A stretch of 64,000 nt of DNA from Gymnopus androsaceus JB14. Its lineage: Eukaryota > Basidiomycota > Agaricomycetes > Agaricales > Omphalotaceae. Below the pieces are notes generated by a model. That model worked only from the letters and a program-made list of their open reading frames with translations, did not search any database and was not told the origin of the DNA. How positions within the stretch are numbered: the first letter of the stretch is position 1; each line of letters starts with the position of its first letter. The position numbers and the translations under genes were made by a program. The DNA lies in assembly GCA_009733575.1 (NCBI GenBank), contig ML769401.1, positions 216,730 to 280,729 of the forward strand, written 5' to 3'. Shown here in pieces: positions 24,430 through 35,860 of the stretch.

Positions 24430-24889
24430 GAAAACAGTCATTACAAGAGTTTTCGCAACATTCCAAGAATCCATATTGATAATATTAATGAATGAAGTCA
24501 TTTTAGCTACTTATGTCTCTGGTGATATACTGAAAGACTAAAGAGATTATCTCTTTGCTATCAAACCTTGTGGTTTTAAACACTGAACTACAGATTTTTT
24601 TTCCTTTGAAAAATGAACAAATAATAAGATACACCCATAAATACAGCCGTAAACCCGCAACGTACCGCACGAGGTCCTGAAGTATTCTTTTGGTTACGGA
24701 AACAGTCCGGAAACAGTCCGGAAGGTACCCGCAAAGCACCGTAAATTATACGGTGAGGATCCCTATGCTCCATTATGCAAAATCCTTCCACAGACCCATT
24801 GATCACTTGAGGGCCTGCCCTAAAGATCATTTGATCAGTAAATACGATGTGACAGTGTGACAGCTCGCTCTTGATCTCTGACTATCACC
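24430..24889. other. AT-rich spacer with a short direct repeat
   Basis: No gene is seen. There is an 11-bp direct repeat 'gaaacagtccg' near 24699-24720, and a palindrome-rich segment with 'gatcacttgagggcctgccc' and 'gatcatttgatcag' near 24800-24840. The latter could be the end of a small mobile element. Confidence 0.3.
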
Positions 24890-26500
24890 ATGTTTCATCG
24901 AGCTCAAAATTTCTCTATCTATGGCGGTCAATTTATTTTCAATGGGCCAGAATCAACTGGTTTACTTGAACCATCCCTCAATCGGAATGCCACTATAACT
25001 TATGAGTGAGTAAATTTCTTTAATTTTGTAGACTCTAGAGTGGTATCTAAGTTTGTGAACAAGAAAAATAAAGCTTGCAACCCAGACTGCCCCTACTGTT
25101 TTCACTGGCAGAGAGGGTCTGGTTGTAGAAGCTGTTCAAGAACTTACTGGTGAAAGCAAACAGGCTCATATTGCCATCCTGGGAGTAGGAGGCATTGGAA
25201 AAACAGCTTTGGCCTTGCATATCATGGAAAACAAGGCTGTCATGGACAAGTTCAAGAACAAAAACTACTTTGTGCCCTGTGAGATTTGCTCTGATGCCTC
25301 TAGTATCATTCAAGGGATGCTTCAAGCCATGGGATTGTCAGTTACCAAGGGGCATGATCCATATAAGATATTCCAAAATTACCTATTGCTATCCTAGGAT
25401 CCAACACTGCTTGTCTTGGACAACTTTGAAACACCATGGAACACAAATGGTGATCAAATGGCTGTTCAGAATCTTATTGAGTGGATATGTGATCAGGAGC
25501 TGGTCTCTGTAGTGCTGACAATGAGAGCTACTGATGGACCAGGATCCTGCAGGTGGTATAAATTAGGAGGCCACTCCGGTTTGCCCACACTTGACTTGGA
25601 GCCAGCTAGACAAGCTTTTATGTTGATCTCCAATTCCCAAAGTGAGAATATAGAGAGCTAGACTGGCTATTGAAGGAGGTTGACTGCATGCCATTGGCAA
25701 TTCTTATCATTGCACAACTAAAGAGGCACCTCTCCTTGAATACATTGATGAGGAAATGGACTGAGCAGAAGACAAGGATGCTTAAAGCTGGACCAGCATC
25801 CAGTCGGCACAGTAGTGTATCTATCAGTATTGATATATCCCTGCAAATGCTGGTGAGATCTCCAAATAGGGAGTGTATTAAAATTCTGCCCATATTGTCC
25901 TTTTTGCCAAATGGGATTCCACAGTGGCATGAGACTTTGGCACAGCTAGTAGTTGAATCTGACATTGACCTTGAAGTCTCAGTCATTTCTCTTCTTGACT
26001 CAGCTCTCATCTATCAGGGAAATGACTGTCTTAAAATGCTGTCACCCATTCGAGAATATGTACAAATCAAGTATCCCACTCAAGAAAGCCACTTGAGCCA
26101 AATGGGCAGATACCATATGAAACTATTAAGGGATCATTCCCCTGGACAGAGCCAGGATGTGATTGAAGTCCACAGCAGCAATATCACAAAGGTCCTTGGA
26201 ATAATATTACAAAATTCAGCTCAGAGAGAGTATCTGGATGGCCTTTATGACTTTGCAGAATATGGTAAATTCTCCTCAATCAGCCTTCAATTGATTGATG
26301 TTGCACTTGCTCAAATGTGGGATAAGGGCTTTGAGGAAGAAATAAAGCTGAGATTTTTAAAAGAGAAGAGTTTATCCTGGATGGGAAATCATCAAAGAGC
26401 AAAAACAGAAATTGAAATAATTCAACTGAAACTCAAGGACATAAACATTCATGAGCATGAAGAAAGCAAAGCAAACAATAATGCAAAATGTCTTCAAAGG

Positions 26501-27290
26501 CTGGGAGATATTTGTGGAATGCAAAGTGAATATTCTGAGGCTAAATTACTTTTCACTGAGGCCCAAACCCAATTTGAGAAGGTTGGTCATCAGCTTGGAG
26601 CTGCCCAGTGTATCCGAAGTCTGGGAGATATTTGCAGAATGCAAGATGAATATTCTGTGGCTAAATTACTTCTCACTGAGGCCCAAACCCAATTTGAGAA
26701 GGTGGGTAATCAGCTTGGAGCTACCCAGTGTATTCAAAGTCTGGGAAACATCAGCAAAACCTGGGTGATCCCATAGCAAGGTCCCCCTCTGTGCAGCTCT
26801 GCACAGAGCTGTACAGAGCTGTACAGCAACTGATCTATATCAATTCCCAATCAATTGCTGTACAGCTCTGTACAGAGCTGCACAGAGCTGCACAGAGGGG
26901 GACCTTGCTATGGCAAACACCCAGGTTTTGCTGATGAATATTTGCAGAATGCAAGATGAATATTCTGAGGCTAAATTACTTCTCACTGAGGCCAAAACCC
27001 AATTTGAGAAGATTGGTCATCAGCTTGGAGCTGCCCAGTGTATTCGAAGTCTGGGAGATATTTGCAGAATGCAAAATGAATATTCTGAGGCTAAATTACT
27101 TCTCACTGAGGCTCAAACCCAATTTGAGAAGGTTGGTCATCAGCTTGGAGCTGCCCAGTGTATTCGAAGTCTGGGAAATATTTGCAGAATGCAAAGTGAA
27201 TATTCTGAGGCTAAATTACTTTTCACTGAGGCCCAAACCCAATTTGAGAAGGTTGGTCATCAGCTTGGAGCTGCCCAGTGTATTCAAAGT
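26501..27290 (+). repeat. Five tandem 120-bp TPR-coding repeats, third split by an insertion
   Basis: Repeats begin at 26501, 26621, 26741, 27051 and 27171, each with 'ctggga.a.a(t)atttg'. Each encodes the 40-residue unit SLGDICRMQ.EYSEAKLLLT followed by EAQTQFEKVGHQLGAAQCI. They are nearly identical at DNA level, which points to recent amplification or gene conversion. The third repeat measures 310 bp instead of 120, and the 190-bp excess is the inserted element plus a 2-bp target duplication. Confidence 0.9.
26749..26936. mobile_element. 188-bp foldback (MITE-like) element
   Basis: The ends are perfect 19-bp inverted repeats, CATCAGCAAAACCTGGGTG at 26749-26767 and its complement at 26918-26936. 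The arms continue inward ('catagcaaggtccccctctg', then pairing 'cagagctgtacagagctg' runs) to a short unpaired centre near 26830-26865, so most of the element can fold as one hairpin. It is flanked by AA on both sides (26747-26748 and 26937-26938). The uninterrupted neighbouring repeats give the empty site directly. No coding capacity. Confidence 0.88.
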
Positions 27291-27329
27291 CTACATGATA
27301 TTTCTAGGCAGCACCTTGGTAACTCTTGA

Positions 27330-28493
27330 GAGACCTCACTTGCAATCAAGGCAAATCATCACCTCACTGTGGGTAGACTACGGCAAGCAATTAGTTCCAT
27401 CAGCAAGGCAACTAAAAGAATCTTAAGACCAAACAAAGGTATACAATGAGATGCTATGATTCATGAACCATACCTTATATCTATTGATCAATTGGTATAA
27501 CAATGGTATTTGGAATCCAGACTCAACAATCCCATTTTTTGTACATTTTTCACTGTAAATTCTGTATTATATATGCAATGTGTATGCAACTCATTGGACT
27601 GTAACAATGTTAGAATTTGGCAAAAAAAAAAATCAGGTGAGACTACAATTCAGCCTCAGGGTCTGACACAAATTATTAGGGCCATTGAGCCAGGTAAGTA
27701 TTACTACCTCCCTTTGATTTCAACTTTGGTATTTGCAGCCATCTGGGCATTCACTACCAAGAATACTTCCGGCTCTCAAATCACTGGTTGCAGTCATTGA
27801 AAAGGATGCATTGGATGCTTCCCTCTCAACATTTATTTGCCCGGCCTTGACTTCCCTGACATTAATGGAATATGTTGAAAGGATCTGACGCTTACAATAG
27901 TGACGTCATCGATTGACTCAACATGAGTCTATTGTCCCGTTAATACTCCTTGAAACACCTTTGTAGCTGACAGTCAGTAGTGTTAATGTCCCCGAGTTGG
28001 ACACCCGCTTTGTCCAAAGAAGTTGCGGACACTGGAATTACTATCCTTGCTACAGCAGCTCCAGAAGCTATGGGTGCTCTGGAGCTCTCTGGAGATATCT
28101 GGAGACCACCCAGGTTTTGCTGATGTGGATGTATAACTGATATTCCTAATTTGCAGTGATTACTACTTATATATATATAATGTTTATGCTCAATCCTCTG
28201 CTACTGTAGTGTTCAAGCATGAAGATATATAATGTATTCCAGTTCCTCATACTATGTAACAGTTGCCTCAAAAAAATAATTGAATCTTAGAGAAATGCAA
28301 ACAGAGGGAACAAGTTAAACAGGTCAAATGCACCTGTACTAACAGAAGTTTATTAATCCTCTGGAGTGTGGAGAACGTACTAGAAGATGAAGCACAGTAT
28401 ACATGAATGTCGTTAAAGTAACTACTAAGTTCCTCCAGGGTATAACAGAGCAAATAAAAAGCATAGATTACCCACTACATCCACCTGCAACAC
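27330..28493. other. Downstream of the NLR: AT-rich, with a second copy of the foldback end
   Basis: Positions 27330-27440 continue weak coding resemblance after the last TPR. The 19-bp element end occurs again at 28107-28125, preceded by palindromic runs ('gctctggagctctctggaga', and 'ttggacacccgctttgtcca' near 27998). I do not see a matching left end, so this is probably a truncated or different family member. No gene is supported. Confidence 0.45.
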
Positions 28494-29899
28494 TCATCCA
28501 CACGATAACCTTCTCCCCGAACCTCCTTGACCTAATCCATACACACTTGCGTAGAGCCGATGCCAGTCCACCGACGACAATCCTGTCCGGAAAGGCGCCT
28601 TTGACGGTTCCTCAGATACCACCGCCTCCGCAAAAAACCGATACACATATTTTGTCGGGCCATCATGCGTCCAGTGCCCTGAAGGACAACTTGAATCATT
28701 CCTACTAGTCTGCGTAATCATCGGAAGGCGGTAGTGGTCGTCATTCTCGCTGGTAAAGCCCTCGTCTTCAGTGTCGCTTTCGGTGTCACTCGACGCGCCT
28801 GAACGAACCCGGGGACCATCTTCTGCTACCCCATTCTCAACTGCATGATTCGCATCTGTTTGTTCATAAGAGGTCGTTGCCGTATTGTGATCCTGAGATG
28901 TTATGCTTCTTGGAAGTATCGATACTTCGAACGGTTGCGCTCGGTCAAATGCATTATGCATTTCTGGAGTAACATGGATGGTATCGGGAGGGCTTGGCGT
29001 CGTGCGTGTAGACCTTGGCGTACTCATTGCGAGGAGATAGTCTGCGATCCTGCTCCTGTAGGCTGTCGCCTCAGCACTACTAGAAATAGAAGCGAAGCGG
29101 AGGTGTGAAGGAGGCGGGAGAATTGAGCTGGAGACGATGTTGGCTCGATGGCTTTGGGAAGGTGAAGGAACGTGAGGAGGAGGAGGAGGGAAGATCTTTT
29201 TCATGGCACTTGAGCAGGGAGTATACCGCATGCCTAGAGGAGATCCGCTGTGCAAGTAAGATGCGTTAGGAAATGAAAGGTAGATGAGAGCGTATGATTT
29301 GGACTCACCAAACGGCACAGGCTACAACCTCCCTTTTACACATACAAGCAGTCGATATTGGCCCAGGACGATGCCTCGCAAGCTCTGCGATATCCATAGG
29401 ATCGCACGGTATGTTCAGCTCCTGTATCTGATACCTGGTCGGAATCATTTTCGTAATGCATAGGCACTACGACGCCCTCAACAGCGTCTGAGACAGCTGA
29501 CCATACCAAAACGCCATTTTCGGTGTCAGGATCCCTAACATCGGCATCAGCGGCAGAGTGAGCGTCACTGTTGCGTTGTATACGCGCAAGAAAAGCAAAA
29601 ACTTGGGCTGAAGTTGGTGGATATATAGAACTCGAAGGAGGGTGTACATGCAGAGAAACGTCTATGTGCGGAAGTCGCTGAGCCACTGCTCGAGTGTGCA
29701 CCAGTGTTCTTTCAAGTGATGGACGTGGTTGGTCTTGACTCTTTGGGTTTATTGATGAGGAAGGTAGAGGAAAAAGTGAAGGTCGATAAGGAGTAGACGG
29801 CGATGAAACGGCCTTAGAGAGAGGCCGAACGCAAGGAGCATCGCACTCTTTACAATACAGTCGAGAGTAAGCTCCCTTCTCTTCCGAAGGATTATTCAT
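28494..29899 (-). CDS. Proline/serine-rich protein with Cys-pair motifs, function unknown
   Basis: The first in-frame ATG at 29899 gives MNNPSEEKGAYSRLYCKECD, with a YCKECDAPC motif. An open frame continues upstream to about 30073 without an ATG. A Pro/Ser-rich stretch follows. A second Cys cluster, CMCKREVVACAVC, ends at an intron (donor near 29308, acceptor near 29251) and continues GSPLGMRYTPC. Two spaced Cys-pair motifs suggest a zinc-binding fold. The C-terminal part is Ser-rich and acidic (TESDTEDEGF), then HWTHDGPTKYVYRFFAEAVV. Between HYENDSDQ and QIQELNIPCDPMDIAELARH (near 29430) the frame must shift by one base, with no usable intron. I do not recognise the family by name. Confidence 0.55.
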
Positions 29900-30073
29900 C
29901 GACGGCTGTGTGTTATGAGCATGGTCAAGCCTGACCGCTCCCCGTCTGCCGCAGCCTGGATGATTCACCTGAACGGAGAAGATCGGAGAGAACAATAGAG
30001 GAGTCTGTGTCCTGGATTGTAGTGAGGTTTGAAGAAGAAGGGGCGTCAATTTCTGAGGAGTGCTGGTGGTCAC

Positions 30074-30838
30074 TATACGTTATTGGCATCAAAATCCGAG
30101 TAGCAGGAATGTTCGGCAGTAGATGAATGTTATTAGCTGTGAAATCCGATTGATAGTTATTGGTTTAAAAAGTTCCTGGCTTCGGAGTATTCTAAAGGTT
30201 ATCAAAGTTAGTTTGTGAGGAGAAACGGGATGGCCAACGTTACCAATAGTAAATAAGATGTAGGGCTTTCCGTTCGTTCGGGAAAGGGTGTTATTAATTG
30301 GTTGGCTTTCGACATATCTTTGTCAATATATAATGCATCAACGGTAACATGAAACTCACAGATAGTTATGTTAAAGCCCGTTGATAAGTCCCTGGCACTG
30401 TGGTTTAAAACGTAGAGGTCGTATGTAGAGGTCGTAGTTCAAGTTGGAAAATCCGGAACTGAACCGCGGCTCCCGTCGAGTCACGAGAAGTGACGTGAAT
30501 CCATGAATTGCGCCACACTTTGAGTTTCCTTTTTCGTCTTAGTTTTCTACATATTTGCTAGCTGGGATGTAGCAATGAAGATTAGCCTACATTAGACAGT
30601 GTCCGTAGCCTCACAAAAAATTCCTTCATGTAACATGAGCTCAGTACTTGGTGATATGGAATCTTGACTCAAGTCCCATCAAGTGTCTGAATACGTCAAA
30701 AGCATGTCATTGATTGTTATTATACATTTAAATCGTAACGCGCAATTGTACAAAGGCTTTTTTAAAAACGTCCATATATTACAACTCCAGATCTCAAGTC
30801 CCAACCGAAAACATAAACAAATCCGAGTCTACATTGAA
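30074..30838. other. Intergenic stretch
   Basis: Contains the probable promoter of the Cys-motif gene and the 3' flank of 7TM copy D. No gene is seen. Confidence 0.3.
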
Positions 30839-32334
30839 TTACCCCGCAAATGTCGGAATCTCAAAGCTGTCCGCACCATCCAAAGGTCTGGCATTTGAAT
30901 CAGAAAAAAGGCAAGACGAATCTAGAGGCTCATTTTTTCTTTCCGACTCTGGCTCTTGAACACGAGCACTGGTAGATACACGACCAGTATCTGCGAAGCG
31001 AATGCTTGATGTTACTAGATCTGATACTCGCCGCAAGCAAATGTCCCCATTGGTTTGGATGCTTGGATAATGGGTATATGGTTTACTATCAATCTCTCCG
31101 TCGCACTTGCCCATTAGTCGGCATAGAAAAGGTGTCAGTACACCCAGATTGGCGACAATAAGGGCGGTCCCAGCCTATTAAAATCGGTACATATAGATAT
31201 GTCAAGTTTCAAAAAAAAATTAAAAGTGCGCACCTCGATTTCGGCGGCAATGGGGACTATGGCAGAGTTATGGGAAGGGCCTATAAGATATGTGACATGT
31301 ACAACCGACATGGTGCTAGTGAGCAGGCTAGCTCCAAAGATGACAATGAGCATTCTAGAAGCACATGTGCACTGGAGTTAGTTAACCTGTCTAACTATGG
31401 CCGATATTTAATCACCTCTGCTTCTCCTTTGGAAGATTGACATATCCTAGTAGCCGAATAGGGATAACTACAAGTGTGATATCCCCTACAAGATCGGCTG
31501 AATGGATTTTAACCATTAGCCCATAGTATTCATTTGGGAAGAACTTCGAAGAACCTACTAATGAGCTCAACTACAGCAATATTTGTTCCTAAAGGACACT
31601 GAGGGGAGTCTGACATATCATACCAGGATCGGTCTGAAGCGCAGACGTATATCTTTGGCACGAGGATACCCACACATAAGAGAGAGAAAGAAACTGCTGC
31701 CCATTCGGAAATTCTTCGTAGGGTGAACAATGGTGGAATAAGGCGGATTATTGAGCAAATCAGGCTTATTCTAGCACACCTAAACTCGAGAAATTTGTGT
31801 GAATTGCAACGAACAATTATTGGTAATTAGAACTAACCAAATTGCCAGAGTACAAGAGATGATGTCAATCCTAAGATAGTTAATCCATAGCCATTTTTAT
31901 AGCGCTTTCAGGATCTTACCAATACTGCACGACCTGCATGTGAGGGGAGCTGGGTACAATTGGATTTGAACCTAATAAACGGTTATTCGTAGGAGCTCAC
32001 AAGTGGCCCACGCAAGAAATACCATACCTTCTAAGAACGACAAAATATCCATTAATATCAAAATCAGCATTGTCAGAAAGGCCCCTGAATCTTGATGAGA
32101 GATTGTATTTCATGAAAGTTGAACTAGTACTCACAGCCATCATCCCACCACAGACGCTGTTTGTGATATCGAATCCATATTCTCGCTATGGTGGAAAGTT
32201 GCGCAATTGTAAAGAATGTAAGGCAAAAAACTAGCGAGGCAAAGCAACCTTGTGTTAAAACAGCGATACGGCGAATGACAGCGTAAGTAATGTAGAACCT
32301 CACCCCGATTTGTAGTTGAACTGAGCGATATCAT
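30839..32334 (-). CDS. 7TM rhodopsin-domain protein, copy D
   Basis: Nine-exon copy on the minus strand. The usual start (ATGAGTTCAAC) is mutated to CTCAGTTCAAC. An in-frame ATG nine bases upstream (ATGATATCGCTC) replaces it, giving MISLSSTTNR. The motif exon reads IRYHKQRLWWDDG, with His for Arg. Exon 6 encodes FTLRRISEWAAVSFSLLCVG and keeps the frame at its end (VVELI). Exon 7 encodes DLVGDITLVVIPIRLLGYVN, exon 8 IVIFGASLLTSTMSVVHVTY, and exon 9 GTALIVANLGVLTPFLC with a tail ending ADSFEIPTFAG. All phases are consistent, so it appears intact. Confidence 0.75.
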
Positions 32335-33130
32335 GACTTCTTTCCAGGAAGCGGAATACCGTGGAGCGTTCCAAATTGAGAACTACAAGTGGAAAGAAGG
32401 AAAGAGCGAATGAAGTCCCTACTTTACCGGTACCGCAGCTTTTAAAGATTGTGTCGCAGCGTATGACACTTACCTCATGGCGTCCCACTTATGCTTTGGT
32501 TGTGTCGCAGAGTGAACGAGGTAGCTGAATTGAGAATATTTTGAGGTGCAAAAAGCTCGGGGATAGTGGAAAGTTTGACAGACCTTCATTCAAATCTCTT
32601 TTGGAGACAGAGATTCAGCAGAGATCCTACAGCACCCTCATAACAGGTTCTCGGCTTCGATACATTCAATAAAGCGAGTCTAAAACGTTAAGTGGGACTT
32701 GAGAGGTATGGGGTGAGCGTTTGCTACATGGATAAACTTCGCTTTCCCCGGCAACCAATCTAACCTTCCACTATATATTGACAGCTTCAGAATAGACATA
32801 CCCCACAGGGGGTCGAACGATGTACACGTTGTAATCTCAACTTTGCGGACTTGAAACTACACTCTGCCATTGTTTTTATTCGACCGAACATCCTGCGAGT
32901 GATCCAGTGTCATTAGCAGCAGTGGTGATTAACCACTGACATTTTTGATATTGTATAAAGGTAGCAATCCCAGTTGAAGGAAAATTGAAGAGCCACTGAT
33001 GAGGCGTAGTTCTATTTTAGAATCATAGGGGAGTCGTTCCCAATTAGGCCAATATGTGCTTCAAGACGCCAAAGAGAAGGTTGTCTGATGGCTGGCTGTA
33101 GTGGCTGGCTGTAGCGAGGTGGTCAGGGCG
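32335..33130 (-). repeat. 5' block of 7TM copy D
   Basis: Inverted relative to copies B and C. Landmarks are 'cttacctcatggcgtcccac' (leader donor), 'ggagacagagattcagcaga' and 'agggggtcgaacgatgtaca'. No gene. Confidence 0.5.
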
Positions 33131-33165
33131 CATTTAGGGTGCGTGACGACTGGATTAGGAGGGTA

Positions 33166-33530
33166 TTAATGCAGGGGAAGGGCGGGGGCAGTTCGAGGTA
33201 CCATGAGCGACGTGAGCTTGACTCTGGAAAGGTTGTAATAACTATCAGATCTGTACAGAGCTATCCACTTCAAATTGGGAGCATGTTCAAAGATTTGCAA
33301 CAATGCACTGTTAATAATGTCGACTCCGAGCTCTTCCAACATAGGAAAATCGTGGACATCGGCAGTGGTGGAGAAAAGCTGGCGAGAGATGAAATTAATA
33401 TTATGATAGTACAGACGGAAGTCAAATGTTGCCATTGACGACTATACCGCCCAATAAATGACAACGCAGAATGAGATTCATCGGTTCTTGAGCTGCTACT
33501 AAGCGAACCCAAGTTGTGAAGCTGCGCTTG
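33166..33530 (-). pseudogene. F-box/LRR pseudogene fragment
   Basis: The minus strand encodes ESHSALSFIGRYSRQWQHLT, then after a frame change FDFRLYYHNINFISRQLFST and VHDFPMLEELGVDIINSALL. This matches ALSLLGQHIHRWQHLKVIAV ... FPILDKVEFDSIDIIDLEFF of the gene at 16 kb. A less clear extension reaches 33776. No F-box is left. Confidence 0.65.
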
Positions 33531-34162
33531 AGTTTATGTGTTCAAAAGGCGGATTCCGAGAGTGCTGCAGGTCCCCGATAGCGACAAACTACTAAGATCC
33601 AAAATAGGGATAACCGCTAGATCATGCTCACCATTGTCCACAGAGAACTGTGGTTTAATCGGGAATGTTCTCGAGAGATTGTCCTTGAAGTCAAAAATGA
33701 GTACGGGAGTTTCGTTGAGAGAGGAACGACTCTCAGCGCTGCGAGAAGATTGGACTCGTATTCCTGTATCGCTCAAGTTAAATTGTCGTTCAGATTACTG
33801 TCGAGCTGAAAATCGGGACTTGTGGTCGTTTAAGAAGCGACCAATGACTGTAGGATTCGCTATTACTATTAGAAGATTCTTTGGCCAAAGTGCAGGAAGA
33901 AAGGAGTCGGAGATGACGTAATGACGTAATATTAATTCTTTCTCTTCCAAATTCGACTTGTCGCTTGATTTTTGGCCCATCGATACACGCGCTGACGGTG
34001 CTCGAGTATTTATTCTACTTCTATTTCTATTTGATACACTAGTATCAACAACTCTACACTGTACAGCGTTTGACCTGCCTGCGGCGCAGAATCAAAGCGG
34101 TTGATCACAGCTACTAAACCCGAAACCTTGCTTAACTATTGACCACCAAGTAGACCTTTAAA

Positions 34163-35313
34163 ATGCTCTTTCATTTTATTTCTCGGATACTCAGGTGCGT
34201 CCACGTTGATTCTCCTTCTCGTTCTGCTCTAATTCTTCTTTTCTTTCTCTAAAGCTCAATCTTAACATACCTTTACCCTGCCTACATATCCTACAAGCTC
34301 CTTTCAACCCGTCCAACTCCTCTTCCGCTTCTCGAGAACGCACTAAAGTATTGGTGTGTTCTCGGAACATTTCACATTCTTCGAATACTCCGGAGCAGAA
34401 CTGCTCATCTCCTGGCTTCCATTCTACGGAATCCTGAAACTCGTCGTACTTTGCTACCTCGTTTTACCCCAAACAGAAGGATCTACACACGTATATGACC
34501 AGGTTCTAGCGCCTTGGTTTTCTTCCCATGAAACCGAAGTCGATGGAGCTCTCGATGAATTGCGAAAGAGTGTGTACGAATTCGTTCAGACCAAGTTTAG
34601 AGGGTTTTGGGAGCTTCTATTAAGCTCCACAGCTTTGGGACAAGTTTTCCCAGCTGCTGGAACACCAGCTGCGCAAGCTCAGCCCTCCATTCAACCTCCA
34701 ACAATGGCCGACCCTATTTCGGGACCGGCACAATTGGCTGCTGGCTTTTGGCGCTCGTATGGACCCAGTGTGTTGGCAACTGGCGCTGCCATGTTCAAAC
34801 AACTCGCTCCGGCGAACGCTCCCAGTCAGGCTCCTCCGACAAGTGGTTACGACGTTGGTTTCGAGGAGAGACCCGTCTCTTCGAGAATGTCGACTACTCA
34901 TTCGATAATCGAAAGACGGAGACAGCTTGAAGCTGAATTGGCTGCTCTGGGCGCAGGTGAAGCTAGTGGTTCTGGTTCTGGTGCTGCCCCACCGCCATTC
35001 CCTATTCCTCAAATACCTGGTATGCAGATGCCGTCAGTATTCGGTGTTGCAGCTGCATCAAGTTCATCTTCCACTCCCTCTGCACTCTCCTCTGCGTCGA
35101 GCTCACCGACAGGGCTTAGGGAACGCACGACGTCGATCGCGGGCCCCGGCGGAAGATTCGAAGAGATTAATCCAAATGATCTGGATGAGGATGATGAGGT
35201 GGGGCATGACTATGCGCAGAGGCCTGGAATGCCGAGTACTGGTCGGACTAGTTGGTTTGGCTGGGGAGGCTGGAGGAGGATCTGGTGGCTACGAACGGGT
35301 CAAGAGTGATTGA
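34163..35313 (+). CDS. TB2/DP1/HVA22 family ER membrane-shaping protein
   Basis: Family members (yeast Yop1, animal REEP) form hairpins that curve ER tubules. Exon 1 (ATG at 34163) encodes MLFHFISRIL. A roughly 60-nt intron leads to SSILTYLYPAYISYKLLSTR, then PLLENALKYW. After that come FTFFEYSGAELLISWLPFYG and LKLVVLCYLVLPQTEGSTHV, the conserved hairpin and the family's PQT.G...Y. signature. A long Ala/Ser/Pro-rich tail includes a charged helix (IIERRRQLEAELAALGAG). Two one-base frame breaks occur. One lies between ALKYW and VFSEHF (about 34355). The other is near 35270, after which the alternative frame ends GGYERVKSD, a C-terminus usual for the family. The stop is therefore taken at 35313, not 35309. 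Confidence 0.82.
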
Positions 35314-35589
35314 TACTTGGACGTTGGATTGCGTCAAAACAATTGCATCGTGTAGCATCCAATTCGATATCGTGTGGACTTAATGTTATAGGGGATTCAT
35401 TGTAAATATAGTTGGAAGCCAATATAGAATTCGATTAGACAAAGAGCAGGGCGGACGTAGGTGCTAGACCAAATTCATTGCTTCCCCAGCTAATTGCCTG
35501 AGTCGATTATCACCTTGCTTGACAAGGTCTTTCTTATTTATTCAGGCTCGTAATACAACATTATATATTCACGCATTTCTCGTGCTTCA

Positions 35590-35780
35590 TAAACTCAAGC
35601 AAGGTGGTGCGCCATGGCACATTGCACTTCCTCGAGTCTCACAAACGAGATTCAAATTAACTATGAAAATCTCGTCGGGAAACTGTAGACGGCAGATGGG
35701 GGAGAGAAGACGCCAGATCTTTCGATTCGCACTCCTTCAACTATTATGCTGTTATCGAGATGAAAGGAGTTGAATCAAAC
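35590..35780 (-). pseudogene. F-box N-terminal relic
   Basis: The minus strand contains LQFPDEIFIVNLNLV, a degenerate F-box start (compare LQFPDEILLMIFNLSG at 41.3 kb), with no downstream domain and no initiation codon. It lies just 3' of 7TM copy E. Confidence 0.4.
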
Positions 35781-35860
35781 TACATTAACTGAATTGTCCT
35801 GCAAAAGTTCGATAACTGTCCGTCACGTATGTCCGAAAGCTCCTTCTTCTTTCCGCCGGT

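Larger units (their letters stand above)
24890..27329 (+). pseudogene. NB-ARC/TPR STAND ATPase (NLR-like), broken
   Basis: The ATG at 24890 gives MFHRAQNFSIYGGQFIFNGP, the N-terminal motif common before NTPase domains in mushroom NLR-like proteins. An intron follows YE near 25004. Exon 2 carries TVFTGREGLVVEAVQ, the P-loop ILGVGGIGKTALALHIM and a Walker B-like TLLVLDNFETPW. An in-frame TAG at 25396 and another near 25659 with a frame change interrupt the domain. It then resumes as VDCMPLAILIIAQL, SSVSISIDISLQML and LPILSFLPNGIPQWHETLAQ (winged-helix-like), followed by 40-residue TPRs. A 188-bp foldback element splits the third TPR. Such proteins act in fungal self/non-self recognition; the target is unknown. 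With stops plus insertion it is very probably a pseudogene. Confidence 0.82.

Noticed and set aside
26501..27290. CRISPR-like array
   Set aside because: Repeats are 120 bp, contiguous, in frame and encode TPRs; there are no spacers.
27398..27416. 'catcagcaaggcaac' as left end of a second foldback element
   Set aside because: Diverges from the 19-bp end after nine bases; likely coding sequence remaining from the NLR tail.
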